Source: Megamerina dolium
Taxonomy: Eukaryota > Arthropoda > Insecta > Diptera > Megamerinidae
Length of the DNA: 64,000 nt
Direction: 5' to 3'
NCBI GenBank assembly: GCA_963854835.1
Contig: OY978527.1
Location: 21,886,057-21,950,056, forward strand
Positions 11,501 through 23,906 of the stretch are shown here, in pieces; position 1 is the first letter of the stretch, and the number at the start of each line of letters is the position of its first letter. The position numbers and the translations under genes are program-made. The notes beneath the pieces were generated by a model. That model was not told the origin of the DNA. It saw nothing but the letters and a program-made list of their open reading frames with translations, and did not search any database.

Positions 11501-12080
11501 ATTAATCACTATTCCTTTTTTCACAACTGTAGATGTATTAGTTTGATTTAGAATTCTCACCGATACCATTCCATTTTCTTTAGGTTCCACTAACGTCCTA
11601 CCAAATATGATGTTTTTATTCGTTATTTCTTTATCCGCTTCCACTACCCACATCGTGCCTGTCCCATCATACACATTCATCTGTGCCCAAGTTACCGCTT
11701 CTGATTTTGCTGGAATCTCTTGGCGTTCCAGTATTCGTTTGATGTTTGCACTATGCTTGTAACCGATGTTCAATGGTAACTCGACATTTGCATAGCGTAG
11801 TATCGGTTGACATTAATCTAACGTAAATCCGTTGTCAATCATAAAATCAACACCAATTATTATGCCATCGATGATGTCGGCCTCAATAAATTCATGTTCC
11901 CACGTGCAATTTCCAATAGGTTATTGTTTCTTTACCTTATCCAGAATTTGTGTATCCTCACCTGTTGCTGTACGCAATTTTATTCCCATTAAAGGCTCAA
12001 ACCTCTGTAATTGTGAAATGTGAATGATGGAACCCACTCTTCACGCTCCGCTGAACTGGCTCGATTTAGTTTAACGATGC
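8531..12080 (-). pseudogene. SAP-Gypsy copy A pol remnants
   Basis: Fragments in several frames: integrase core with HPQSDGLVERFNRT (8945-9256), an RNase H tail (9585-9785), RT with YLDDIIV (10185-10463), RT fingers RFCVDYRKLN (10470-10868), and the post-protease spacer (11324-11773). Numerous stops and indels separate them. The spacer segment occurs twice (about 10920-11212 and 11350-11632) around about 135 bp of foreign-looking DNA. Confidence 0.88.
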
Positions 12081-12082
12081 AT

Positions 12083-13481
12083 TTTTGTTAGTGGAGCGAT
12101 CGCTGTCCACCTTATTCTCTGTCTTTTGTCTTCCTGGAGAATTCGATCTTGATCACTTTCGTCGCAGACGGCAGTCACACGCCATGTGTCCTGCTTTGTC
12201 GCAAATGAAGCACTTACCAGTAAATTTGTTTTCACGTCGATTTCTTGCTTCAGGCTGCACTACGGACTTGAATACCTGACACACTGCTTTAACCAGATCT
12301 GATATTTCTGTTTCTAGTCGGCGTACTTGTGGCATTGGTCGACACATCAAACTGGCAGCTTCACACGTCAAGGCACTACTTACTGTTTCGGTATATGTAC
12401 CCATTGTTGACATGACTAGGGCGCACTAAGTCTCTCCATCATGTATACCGTCTATGAATGCCTCTATTTTTATTTTTTCGACGAACTCTTCCGAATTACC
12501 GGGGAACGCTAGATGACATAAGCGCTCAATATCGGAAGCGAATTCCTGAAGGCTCTCATTACTCCGTTGCAATCGTGACCTTAATTCAACTCGATGAAAT
12601 TGGCTCTTATATTCGTTTCCATATTTGCGCTGGAGTGTCCCATCAATGATTGATATCTACCACGATATTTCTATGAAAATATCTGCAAAATTTCTGACGC
12701 ATTATCCTTTAATGCTACTATTAAAGCAGCGGTCTTGTCACTATCGTCCTATGGATTCTTCGAAGCTGTTTCTCAAACTAAAGCTTGAAGATGTTGAATG
12801 GTGTGGTTCCATCAAATGTTGGTGGCTTTAGTTTAATTGTACTCGTTTCTTTAATTACTGGTGTAGACTATCCGTTTATTTTTTGTTGATTGAGTCCGTG
12901 CTTTAATTTCTCGAACTTATTTTCCCAGTCGTCCACATATTCCTTCAGCTTACCATCCAACACATCCACGTGTTCTTTCAGCTCTGTGATTTTGTTATTA
13001 ATGGAACCAGAAATTTCCTGAAATCTGAGTTCAATTTCTTTTTGTAGATTTCCGATGACGTGTTCTTGGCATGCTGCACCTTCCTGAATTTCCATGCGCA
13101 ATTCACTAATAACGCCCTTTTGGTGTGTCGAATGTTCTTGAAGACTGCAGTCAATGCGAGATATGTTTCCTTGAATTTTCGTACGCAATTCACTAATATC
13201 GCCTTCATAGCTAGATGCATTTTCTTGTAGCTGTAGCATCATGGTTTTCATGAAATCAATGAGTTGACCACTCGAATCTATCTTGCTCTCTTCTTCAGCG
13301 AGCACAACTGCATGTACCTCAGCTTCCTCAAAGAAGTAATGTTCTTCTACATTAATACCCTTGGCCTCAATGGCTTGCCTTAGCCTCACCAGCAGTTCCG
13401 CCTTTGCACCTGATGACGATAGATTCATCTCTACCAACAGTTTTTAAGCTGGTCCACTTTTAGTTGGTAAATTTTCACCAT
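12083..13481 (-). pseudogene. SAP-Gypsy copy A gag remnant
   Basis: An ATG at 13481 is retained and the first 189 codons are largely readable. They hold the SAP-like motif (LSSSGAKAELLVRLRQA) and the coiled coil. A zinc knuckle CFICDKAGHMACDC is at 12153-12230. The middle is broken by frameshifts. Intact homologue: copy B, 52521-53882. Confidence 0.85.
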
Positions 13482-13492
13482 CTTTACAGAAT

Positions 13493-13868
13493 TGTTCGAT
13501 CAGTGTATTCTGTCAGTAATAATTGCAACACTTATTTTGTACAACTATATACAACAACAATTTATTTAATCAACTCTATTTACAATAAATCTTTAATGTA
13601 CTTGCAACTTTTGCATCATATACTGTACCAATGTTTGCGATATCACTTTCGGGATTTGATTGATTGCATTTGTCAACAACTGGCCCTATTTAAACTATGT
13701 GGCAACACTCCAGAATCTTCCTTTATCGTAGTCGAGATTCTTCTCTTTCTTTCTCGTTGGCTTCTTTTGGGTTTCGCCTATATCTTTGTTTTGACATTCA
13801 TTTTGATGCTGCCACTATTCGTGCCATTCACAATTAGTGATGAGTAACCAACCATCGATACTCGTTCA
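13493..13868 (-). repeat. 5' LTR of SAP-Gypsy copy A, truncated
   Basis: About 376 bp. The outer end is present (minus TGAACGAGTATCG, one base short of the family TGTAACGAG). Roughly 77 bp spanning the PBS and the inner LTR end are deleted: the gag leader joins directly to the LTR at about 13492. Confidence 0.85.
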
Positions 13869-14418
13869 ATAGGTTCCTTATATATCGCAGTTCTTTAGTG
13901 TCTACATCCAATGATAACAAAATATTAAATAAATTATGGTGCAGGACTGTATCGAAAGCTTTCTCGTAATCTATAAAACATACGAAGGCGTCCTTATGTA
14001 CGTCTTTGCAGTTTTGAACGAGGACATTTACACATAAAAGATCTTCACGCATTCCCATTCCATTTTTGAATCCGAATCGGGAATCTTCCATGGCTTTTTT
14101 GCATTTCTTGTATGTTCGGTTATGTATTATTTTAAGAAAAATTTTAAGTAAATTATTCATCAAGCTGACTATTTTGTATTCATTAGAAAAACTGATGTTA
14201 GCCAATCTTGTGGAAATTGCCCAGTGTCGTGTATGTAATTACAAATTTTCAGAAATAGCAGTAAAATATTTTCATCTATTAGTTTTAAAATGTCTGCAGG
14301 GATTTCATCTGGTCCGGCCGCTTTATTGTCTTTCGAAAGATCTATGGCTTGCTTTCTCATCGTTGGAATTATTGGAAGGATTGCTTACTGTTCTATTGTC
14401 ATAAAATAGATTGCGCAC

Positions 14419-14897
14419 AAAGCACCCATATTTTTAGCGCTCAAATCTTTATCCTCTCACTTGTTTCAGAGGTAACTTCGTTAATGTAGTTTAGTAATAC
14501 TGATGTTATTCGTTTTCGATGAATGCCAAACAACTCTTTAAAATTCTTGTGAATGTTAAAATCGTCATGTTATAATTGCAAGTTCTCTATTTCTCTACAT
14601 TGGGCATCTATCCACTCAGTTTTAGCGATGCGTATCTCTCTATTCAGCTCTCTATATCTACCTTTATTTCCGTTTTTATGTACCCTTCTTTCACCTATTA
14701 GGCGTATAATTTCTTCTGTCATCCACTTTGTCTTTGGTTCGACTATTGTTTTAACCAGGTTTTTTTTGCGTTTGTTGCTAGAGTCGATTGCATTATGTTC
14801 CACGTTGATATTGGATCGGAATCTTCTGTTTGAATATTTTTAAGTTTATTGTTTATCTGAAAGGTTAATAAATTGCGGGTTGTTTCAGTTTCTTTGA
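14419..14897. repeat. Tandem duplication, unit 1 (479 bp)
   Basis: Appears identical base for base to 14898-15376. The junction shows an AAAG microhomology between the right end (tttgaaaag) and the left end (cacaaagcaccc). Confidence 0.93.
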
Positions 14898-15376
14898 AAA
14901 GCACCCATATTTTTAGCGCTCAAATCTTTATCCTCTCACTTGTTTCAGAGGTAACTTCGTTAATGTAGTTTAGTAATACTGATGTTATTCGTTTTCGATG
15001 AATGCCAAACAACTCTTTAAAATTCTTGTGAATGTTAAAATCGTCATGTTATAATTGCAAGTTCTCTATTTCTCTACATTGGGCATCTATCCACTCAGTT
15101 TTAGCGATGCGTATCTCTCTATTCAGCTCTCTATATCTACCTTTATTTCCGTTTTTATGTACCCTTCTTTCACCTATTAGGCGTATAATTTCTTCTGTCA
15201 TCCACTTTGTCTTTGGTTCGACTATTGTTTTAACCAGGTTTTTTTTGCGTTTGTTGCTAGAGTCGATTGCATTATGTTCCACGTTGATATTGGATCGGAA
15301 TCTTCTGTTTGAATATTTTTAAGTTTATTGTTTATCTGAAAGGTTAATAAATTGCGGGTTGTTTCAGTTTCTTTGA
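14898..15376. repeat. Tandem duplication, unit 2 (479 bp)
   Basis: Second unit of the exact duplication inside the LINE linker region. No difference from unit 1 was seen, although the host LINE is old and decayed. Confidence 0.93.
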
Positions 15377-15702
15377 AAAGTTTAGTGTTGAGTTTTTGTA
15401 TTTTTGGTTTCTTTTCTGCAGTTGTAAGTTTCAATTTCATACTGGCTAATAATAAGTTGTGATCTGAAAAAATATCTGCCCCTGGGTAAGTCGATACTTT
15501 TGTAATTGTTGACCCGAAACGCTTATGAGAATATAATCTATTTGATTTCTTGCAATGTTTTGTTGACTGTCTTGAGGAGATTTCCAGGTATACAGCCTTC
15601 TAGGTGGTAGTCGGTACCAAATATTAGTAATTTTCATGTTATGATCTTGGCAGAATTGTATTAACCTATCGCCTCTTTCTCTCCCTAAGTCCGAAGCATC
15701 CA

Positions 15703-15828
<126 letters not shown>

Positions 15829-16784
15829 ATCAACGCGAAGCGATCCAACTTTAGCACTATAATCTCCTTGTATGATATTAATATCGTGCGGTTTGGTGAA
15901 TTTCATGAGTTCATGTATTTCGTCGTAAAAGCTTTCGATTTCCTTTTCCCTTTTATCTGCTGTCGACGCGTAAATTTGTTAGGTATTCATGTTTAATGGT
16001 TGTGCATTAATTTTTTACATCATAGTTCTTTGGGATTTGGGTATGAAGGATATAACATTGCTTGATATTCTCCTGTTTAATATAATAGCTACTCCATTTC
16101 TGTGGTTCCTGTTTTGACTGTCTGAAAAATATATTTTCATATTTTCGGAACAAAATTCACCACTATCAGGCCACCAGTTTTCACTTATCCCAAGGACGCA
16201 TATTTTTAGGCTGTCCATTTCCAGTATAGCATTTTTAGCTTACCAGCTTCAAATAAACTGCGTACATTCCATGTCCCAAACTTCACTCTTTGTTTTGTTT
16301 TACCTCCGAGGATTCTTCGCAGCCTCGTTTCGCCGAAGACTGAGGGCCGTTCTTGCAGTTGTACTTAAATATATTGTATGGCATACAGGTTTTGTACGAC
16401 TTTCGTGGGATTATACTCAGTGGTTTCCCGTTGCCTTCTGAAGGGTTTTGAGTTTCCCTTCTTCTATAAAACAGCCGCTCATTATGAGACAGACGCTGGC
16501 CGAAAGAGCCGCTTATTATAAATACAGACGTTCGTTGGACTTTATTTAGCACTAAGTATTTCCCCAGAGTGCTAAGTTTATGGTTATACCGCCAATGCTC
16601 GGTCGCCAGAGCTTCATTTACGAAAACAGGGTCCACCGCATGTAGGTGAGGTTGACTTTTGGAAGGAAAAGCTATTGGAGATGGATATCTTCCATCTTGA
16701 ACACCCCCTTACTACTCATGTAACGAAATTTATTTTAAAAATTTCCCACTCCATTTGTGACACCATCGCCTAAGAAGTTTTACT

Positions 16785-17571
16785 TCAAAAATAATATTCT
16801 ATACCAAATTTTAGCTAGATATTTTTATATTTCTGTGCACAATCTCTGAAAAATTTGTACCAAAGCATACTTTTGTACCAATTGTTTGAATATTTTATGT
16901 TCATTCTAGAAATTATTAGTTTTTGGGTAAGAAGTAATTCTATGTTCTAAGTGTCAACTAAATATTTTCACACGTCCATGCACAAAGTCTAAAAATCTGC
17001 ATTCGAAATCATACTTTTGTATGACACATCGAGTTCAAATGTCATTTAAAGACATACTTTTGCATGAGTGTTTTTCATCAAATTCCGCCCTTACTCCAAC
17101 TCCCTTGTTGGTACGTTGGTACTAATGTGTTTAAAGTCTAAGAATATAACTTCGAACATATACATACAAAAGTATATGTTCGAAATTATATTCTTTATAG
17201 AAAGACGCAGTTTTTATCCAATTATGTTCATTTTCGAACTCAATTCACAGACCACGATACATTGGAACACTAAATATAAAAAACAGCTGATAACTGTGGC
17301 ATCTGTGTATAAAAAGTTTGTTTACATTTTGTATTTAGTCCGTGTTATATTTAGGTTGAATAAAAATAGTAAAATTGCACAATATTTAGTGCATTAAATT
17401 AATAAAATATATTAAATAAATATTTTATTCCTTTATTAAGGAATCTTAAATTAAAAGTAAATTAGTAAAAATTATACAATACTAACAAGCAATTTTAATA
17501 AAAAAATTTTAGAAATCAAGGAAATGCATATTTCATTAAAAATATATATTTTTTAAAAGAAAACATATAAA
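16785..17571. other. AT-rich DNA, no gene recognised
   Basis: The longest plus frame (17068-17397) has no recognisable motif. Several diverged copies of a 'catacttttg' motif occur (16866, 17025, 17054). No transposon ends identified. Confidence 0.55.
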
Positions 17572-20290
17572 TTACCGATTTCTGCTACTCCTCTCCAGAA
17601 GGTTTGTCACTGTTGTCGAAGTAGGCTGGAAGCTGTGACGTTGACATGATTTTGTAGTCGCTGTTTTTTTAGCCTTGACAAATTGTTTCGTCAGTTCGGT
17701 GACCGTTGGTATGCCAAGATCACGATGCAAATCGCTGTTACGCACGTAGTATGGCACGTTTACAATACTTCGAAGGACTTTATTTTGGAAACGCTGTATT
17801 ATACTGGTATACTTTTGACTGGCACATCCCCAGAATTGTATGTCATAAGTCCAGACAGGTTTCAGAACTTGTTTATAGATGAGGAATTTATTGTGTGTTG
17901 AGAGGCTCGAGCGCCTGCCAATGAGGTAGTCCAATTTGTTTAATTTAATGTCAAGTTCATTTCGTTTTTTCTTTACTTGGGGTTTCTAACGCAATTTAAC
18001 ATCGAGTGTAATGCCTAGGTATTTGGCCTCGTCGACATAGGGAATTACATACGCATCAATGTAAATTAGTATATACGGCGCTTTTTTTTAATAAAGAAAT
18101 AATGTGCGTTGATTTGGTTTGGTTTAGCTTGATCCTCCATTTTTAACCAAAGAAACAGTATTTTTAACAGCTTCTTGTATCTTAGTAGTGAGATTTTCAA
18201 TAGTATTGCTGACTGCAAGAAGACCAGTGTCATCTGCAAATGTTGGCTTGACGACGGTAAATCGTAAGTATACAAGAGGTGCAGTAAGGTTCCCAGGATA
18301 CTCCCCTGCGGTACTCCAGCGTTAATCTTTTTTAGGGGCGTTTTCGTATTTAACAGTGAAGTATCTGTCGTCTAGATATGACAAAAGCACTTCACTGATG
18401 AATGAGAATCAGGTGTTTGCTTTCAATTGTTGGCATTAGCCGTGCAACAAGTAGTTTTTCGAAGAGCTTTGACATCACTGACAATAGGGAAATAGGTCTA
18501 TATGAAAATACTTCATTTGGCGATTTCCCAGGCTTAGATATCATTGTAACTTCCGCGAATTTCCAGTACATAGGTAAATGCCTCAAGGTGAAGCATTTAT
18601 TAAACAGGCTAATACAATTTTTTGGTATGTTACGAAGAAATTTTGCAAATTTCTTTTTTGATTTCTTGTGGTGTGACAGGTGTAATACGGACATTGCATT
18701 CAGACACACTTACATTTCCATTGGGTTCACCATAGCCTTTGTTAGGACCAAAAGTTTTTTCAAGGTGCTCAGCAAATATTTTCGCTTTCGTTTTGGCCCA
18801 ATGCTTTTCATCGACTTTAATAAGAGCGCTGTATTGAATTGGTATGTTAAAATATTTAGCCGCCTTCCACAAAGAGTATTTAGAGTATATATCGGCTATG
18901 AGACCAAGCAGAAACCGGTTGAATTTGTCATTTTTGAAAGATTTGATTGTTGCACGCAGTTTTTTGTTTGCTAGATTCAGTTCTGACTTGATTGCTGGAG
19001 ATCTAGTTTGATGCCAACGTTTACGCAGCGTTCTATTTGTTATAATCAAATTCCTGATGAATTTTGGATATATTTTACTTTGATTTAGTGTGGATGTACT
19101 GCTCCACGCTGCCAGCTGCAGCTGTTTCGTGAAAAGAAATACTGCGTTATCGAACTGCTCGCTAGTGGTGATGCAGTTAAATCTGACTGACTGATCCAGC
19201 TGTTGTTGAAAATATTTCCAATCGGTGAGAGCTTCTTATGAAATTTCCAAGTGCACCAGCGAATGATCTGTGGCAGATGTGAGCTGTAGAAATATTTTTG
19301 AATATAAAGAAGTCCATTAAATCTGGGGTTTTGTAGTCTTCAGTTTTCTGGTGTCTTGGAGGGCTACACAAAGCAACTAGTAATAGTGGTTGTTTAAAAG
19401 TTTCTACGGAAACGGATGTGGCTTGAAATTCTTTTTTGCTTATTTCTTCATTTAAGTGATGTCTAATTGTATTTTTAACTATAACAGCGCTGCCTCACCT
19501 TTGCGCAATTATCAGGATATATTTATACGTAAATATGATTGTTTTGTAAAATGCGTTTCAGCGATTAAAGCGATATCAATATTTTCATTATGAAGCATTA
19601 TTTTCAATTCATTTATGAGCTTAGCCCAGCCGTTTGCATTCCATAAGATGAGTTTTAAACCGCTACTCATAAGCTAAAAACTGCATATTGTGTTCCAGTG
19701 CACCCAAAAGCTGTGGACATCTCTTTTTGTTTGCCAAGTTTTGACTAGATCATTGACAGCGTGTCCGTGTTATGCGGTAAATCGCTTCGCACAGGTGTTT
19801 TGACTATTTGCGCAAAGCTGTTGACTTTTTTCGCTGGTACTTGGTTTTTTAACTAGCGATAACTTTGTACTTCTAATGTTTTGCAATTCCTTTGCAAGAA
19901 TGCAGCAGTTTGCTGGGTGCGGCTCGACACAATTGCAACACTTTGGCTTATTAGCTAGTGGTTTCTGGCACTCAGAAGTTAAGTGTTTGCCAGTGCACCT
20001 AATGCATCGTGGTGGCTTCCGCATACATTTTTTGCCGAAAGATTGGCACTTTTTGCACTGAAGAATTAGACGATTTTAAGTAATGGTTCGATATATTTAA
20101 AATATTTTTGACTTCGTAGATTTTCTTCAAATTTTCAGATAAATAAAAAATTAAGAATAACATATAAAGTGGTTCCATAGTTTTCCATTTAAGTTTGTTG
20201 GTTGCATTAATAGCTTTTAAACTGTGATTTTCCAGATCTCTTATAATTGATTCTTGATTGATTGATTGGTGAAGGTTTTTTAATTACTTT
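17572..20290 (-). pseudogene. Jockey-clade LINE, 5'-truncated and decayed
   Basis: Minus strand, pieces in order. ORF1 end: KIYEVKNIL..., then a CKKC zinc knuckle and two further knuckles (CIRCTGKHLTSEC, CCNCVEPHPANC; about 19860-20060). Endonuclease scraps (LCSPPRHQKTEDY, 19340-19371). Linker (KRWHQTRSPAIKSELN, 18630-19049). RT fingers (VTMISKPGKSPNE, YRPISLL; 18392-18600). C-terminal tail (LKPVWTYDIQFWG, 17572-17934). This order and the Gag-like knuckles fit Jockey elements. Frameshifts, stops and deletions are scattered throughout, including the RT palm with YADD, which was not found. Confidence 0.85.
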
Positions 20291-20339
20291 TATTGCTCTC
20301 GTTTGCTTATGGTGAGGCTCATACCATTCGCAATCTACC

Positions 20340-22900
20340 CATGGTGGTGAGTTACATCTGGCAAATCCCCATTGCTCGACGAGCTTATATCAAAACTGCC
20401 AATGAGCAAGCGCATTGAATGAGCAAGTTTCGCAGCGTCTGTACAGCCATATGCTACGGTGAAGCATTTTAGTGATTGCATAATTACTAAAATGCTTCAG
20501 CAGCAGCCACTCTACAGCCAGCAGCTTCCGCAAGAGGCGAACTCAGCAGTTTTAAGTTGTAGTACCGCTGATAGCAAACTTCTGTTTCTATGGAAACCGA
20601 CTTGTGTATGCATGGGCGCCAGCAACGTTCGCAACTACAGTAGTTTGGAGGGCGTGCATCGCAGGAGCCAGCAGTTGTGGTCGATTTGCTCATCAGTGGT
20701 GCCGGTATAGAAAAGCGACACAAATTTCGAAGCGTGTATGCGGTGTCGAAATTACAGCTGCCCTTGTAGAGCTTGAGCAAGGACGATTTGAATTGTGATG
20801 CCAAACATATACGCCAATTGCCGGTGCAGCCGTATACTCGGGTCAGGCCCAAGCTCTTGATTGGACTTGACCGTTGCCATTTGGGTTGCCGTCGACCACT
20901 GTGAAGGTAAAGAAGAGTCGCCAATACAGAGTTGGGTTGGGTGGTGTTTGGCCCAACATCCACTACATTGCCATCCCCGTCATCGTGTTTATTTGTGAAC
21001 TGCCAAGCCGATCAGTCACTGCATAAAATGGTGGCGGACTTCTTCGATATTGAGAGCTTCGGTGTCAGGGCTACGACGTGGTATTTGCCGCATTTCGCCG
21101 TTGTTAATCTCAACACGCCTGGTAAGGTGCGTATGGTCTTCGACGCCGCCGCTGAGGTAAGCGGCATCTCCCTCAATTCACAGCTGGTAAAGTGCCGACA
21201 AGAATATCGGTCCTTACCATCCATATTGTTTCATTTTCGTGAAGGCGATGTTCCACCAAGTGATAATAAAGAAAGATGACAGATGTGCTTAGCGGTTCAT
21301 TTGGCGTGGTGGTGATGCTACAAAGACGCCAGATGTCTATGAGATGTTCGTGATGACGTTTGGCGCTGCCTGTTCGCCGTGTGCTGCCAAATTTGACAAA
21401 ACACAAGTGATTACGGCACCACCGTTCGTGCTGTGAAAGCAATATTGGACCACCACTACGTCAATAACTTCGTTGACTCCATAATTTCACATCTAATTCA
21501 TCAAACGTGTTTGTTGCACTTGGTGGTATTGACGCCACATGCCGTATCGCCAAAAAAGAAGGCGTGTTAGTTGAACGTATGCTTGGTTTGTTTTGGCAAT
21601 TATCGTCAGATTGCTTCAGATTCTAGTTGAAATTTCATAACGTTGATGCAACAGTGGTGAATGGACGCCCTATTATAAGAGAACTCCTAAGCGTTGTTAT
21701 GTCCATTTTCGACCGTTTGGGACTGTTGAGTAACTTCGTTATTGGCGCCAAGCTACTTATGCGTGAAGATTGGAAGCGAGATATCCATTGGGAAGAGCCG
21801 TTGCCAAGTGAAGTTAACGCTGTGTGGGAGAAGTGGCGTAAACAACTACTAGCAGTCATCAAATATGCTATACCCCGTTTTTATTTTCCCTTCGCCCCAA
21901 ATTTGCCTTAGTCATCGTGAGTTATAAACTCTTGGATTTTAATCATTTTTTGTCATTTAATAGATTGGTAAGAACGACGGCTTGGATTTTGCACTTCGTT
22001 GACATTTGCCGCTGCCGTATTCAACCGAACCGATGCTATGATTTAACCGCTAAAGAAGTCGACAACCCTAAACGCCTTTTATGCCGCATAGTACAACGTA
22101 AGGTATATGCCATAGAGTTCCAGTCGATGCTACAACTTTCGCCTTACGTAGACGAGGAGGACATTCTTCGTGTGCAAGGTCGCATTGACGCTGCCAGCTG
22201 GCTTCTAATCAGCACACGGCGCCCCATTATTTTGTCGTCTGATCATATGTTTACGAAACTCCTAGTACTACATTATCACAACATCATGTGCCATCACGAT
22301 CTGCAATATTCATCGCGGTTATTAGGTGCCACGTCTAAGAAGCCTGATCGGTGTTTGCGCTGTATGCCGTTTGAACAAAGCAGCTGCAGTGGCTCCATTG
22401 ATGGGACCGCTTCCTACGGATAGGCTTACTCCGTACGTGTGGGCTTTAACCTACACGGGTCTCGACTACTTTGGCCCAGTGAATGTCTCTGTCCGGCGCA
22501 GCACCGAGAAGAGATGGGTTGCACTTTTTATATGTCTGACTGTTCGAGCGGTTCACCTGGAGCTAGCTCACGACTTGAGCACCGACGGGGCGTTCCCATA
22601 CGTATACGATCTGACAATGGGAAGAATTCCGCTGGTGTCGATCGGGAAGCGAGGCGATTCACATAAGTGTTTGACTGCGTTCGCCTGCAAAGTGAATTAG
22701 CGCAGCTGAGTGTCGACTGGGTGCTTAACTCTTCATTCAATCCATCAGAAGGTGGTGCTTGGGAGAGAATGGTGCAGTGCGTCAAGGACCTGATGGTGAA
22801 GTCCGGCGTACCGACATTCAAACTTCTGGCAGTGTGAAACGACGTGCGGTTTCAAGGTTTGCCGTACTTGACGTTGATAGTGGAATTCGAGTCGATCCAC
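20340..22900 (+). pseudogene. BEL/Pao LTR retrotransposon pol, decayed
   Basis: Plus-strand remnants in order: the protease/RT linker (PKLLIGLDRCHL, ELGWVVFGPT near 20850-20950), and an RT start (TWYLPHFAVVN, GKVRMVFDAAAEVSGISLN; 21078-21200). The palm follows (FIWRGGDATKTPDVYEM, MTFGAACSPC), with the catalytic YVDD changed to YVNN at 21457-21468. Next are the Pao-specific region (LLSVVMSIFDRLGLL, 21680-21730), RNase H/zinc region scraps (21960-22320) and integrase (TYTGLDYFGPVNV, RWVALFICLTVRAVHLELAHDLSTD; 22440-22600; NPSEGGAWERMVQCVK near 22740). Segments between FGVRA and TWYLPH and inside integrase are deleted. No LTRs were recognised. Confidence 0.85.
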
Positions 22901-22930
22901 GGGGATGGGGATATTGTGAAATCCTGCCTA

Positions 22931-23602
22931 GATTTTTGCATATATATATTTGTATACATATTATATTTGAGTATTTTTTACATACATATGTACAATTTGC
23001 TGCTTGCTAGCCTATGCAATTCGTTTTGTTGTTTTGGAAGTGCCGTTATTAGTATTGTCATCTTCTTGTGCATGATCAAGCAGGCATGTTGTTCTTGTTA
23101 TACTTCTATTTTTGCATTGATTGAGTGATTTAATTATGCACATCGTGTCGTAATCATCTGTTAGCAAATCGCGGTATTACTCCGATTTCCAGGCTGTGTA
23201 GTTCGTTTACGGTAAATACATGTTTGTGAAGTTCTAATTCGAGTACATGCACGCATGTTGAAACATTTCATATATAGTTGCCGATCAGCCTGGAGAGTGG
23301 GATAACATGCTGCAGTGAGTATTTGTTTGTCTGTTTGTCTATTGTTATATGTATACTTATATATGTAACTGCGTTTACTTTCATACAATAAACGAATCAT
23401 ATCAACATATATGTATGGTTTTGTTAAATACAGTCCACTCAATCGGTAACACACTTATTTAATATGTTTTATTAATTTCATACACTGAATTGTGGTATTT
23501 CAGTATTGTTGTTCAACCCTAAATATAACACTAACTAAATTTAAAATATAAACAAACATTTTATACACAGATGGCGTGTCAGTCATCAGCTGTTTTTCAT
23601 TA
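22931..23602. other. AT-rich DNA, no gene recognised
   Basis: Only short frames. No LTR or repeat matched elsewhere in the window. Confidence 0.5.
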
Positions 23603-23702
23603 CACGTGAATTGTCATAACATTATCCTTTTGAATAAAGTACTATATACTTTTTATCACACGTGAATTGTCATAACATTATCTTTTTAAATAAAGTACTA
23701 TA
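23603..23702. repeat. Short tandem duplication (56-bp period)
   Basis: Block cacgtgaattgtcataac...aataaagtacta occurs twice, 56 bp apart, beside the FPGS exon, with minor differences. Confidence 0.8.
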
Positions 23703-23726
23703 ACTATGTATACTTCCTTTACAAAC

Positions 23727-23906
23727 CTTTCCTTTAGTGCCGGATACATGTATAAACGATAATTTCGCTAAATCATCCAAGTTTAAACCACTTCTATATA
23801 AATATTTAATCGTATCATCCAATGGCATCTGTCTGTTATTAAATGTAATCGAACGACGTATAGTTTCGGCATTTGAGAAGAGTGCATTCAACGTCTGAAT
23901 TGCTTT
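23727..23906 (-). CDS. Fpgs: Folylpolyglutamate synthase, exon 2
   Basis: A 180-bp, 60-codon exon with AG acceptor (23907-23908) and GT donor (23725-23726, GTTTGT). The peptide reads KAIQTLNALFSNAETIRR, later YLYRSGLNLDDLAKLSFIHV and SGTKGK. This matches the N-terminal region of folylpolyglutamate synthase, which adds glutamates to folates in cytosol and mitochondria. SGTKGK is the first half of the Mur-ligase-type ATP-binding loop; the exon ends inside the loop, which normally continues GST. The exon is intact, in phase 0 at both ends, and joins perfectly to the exon at 39329-39631. The following exon was not found to the left, so the next intron is longer than 23 kb or the gene is broken. 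Confidence 0.85.

Larger units (their letters stand above)
8092..13868 (-). mobile_element. SAP-Gypsy LTR retrotransposon, copy A (degenerate, nested in a LINE)
   Basis: A 5.78-kb minus-strand copy with LTRs at both ends and a 4-bp target duplication ATAG (8088-8091 and 13869-13872). Removing it rejoins the interrupted LINE RT frame. Gene order gag, protease, RT, RNase H, integrase is visible only in pieces. Compared with copy B it carries many indels. It has lost the PBS together with the first part of the 5' LTR, and pol carries a diverged partial duplication. Confidence 0.93.

Noticed and set aside
17068..17397. 109-codon plus frame in AT-rich DNA
   Set aside because: No domain, biased composition, no splice or promoter support.
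23727..23906. FPGS exon as a processed pseudogene
   Set aside because: Both ends carry proper AG and GT splice signals and the frame is intact; a retrocopy would have no introns here.
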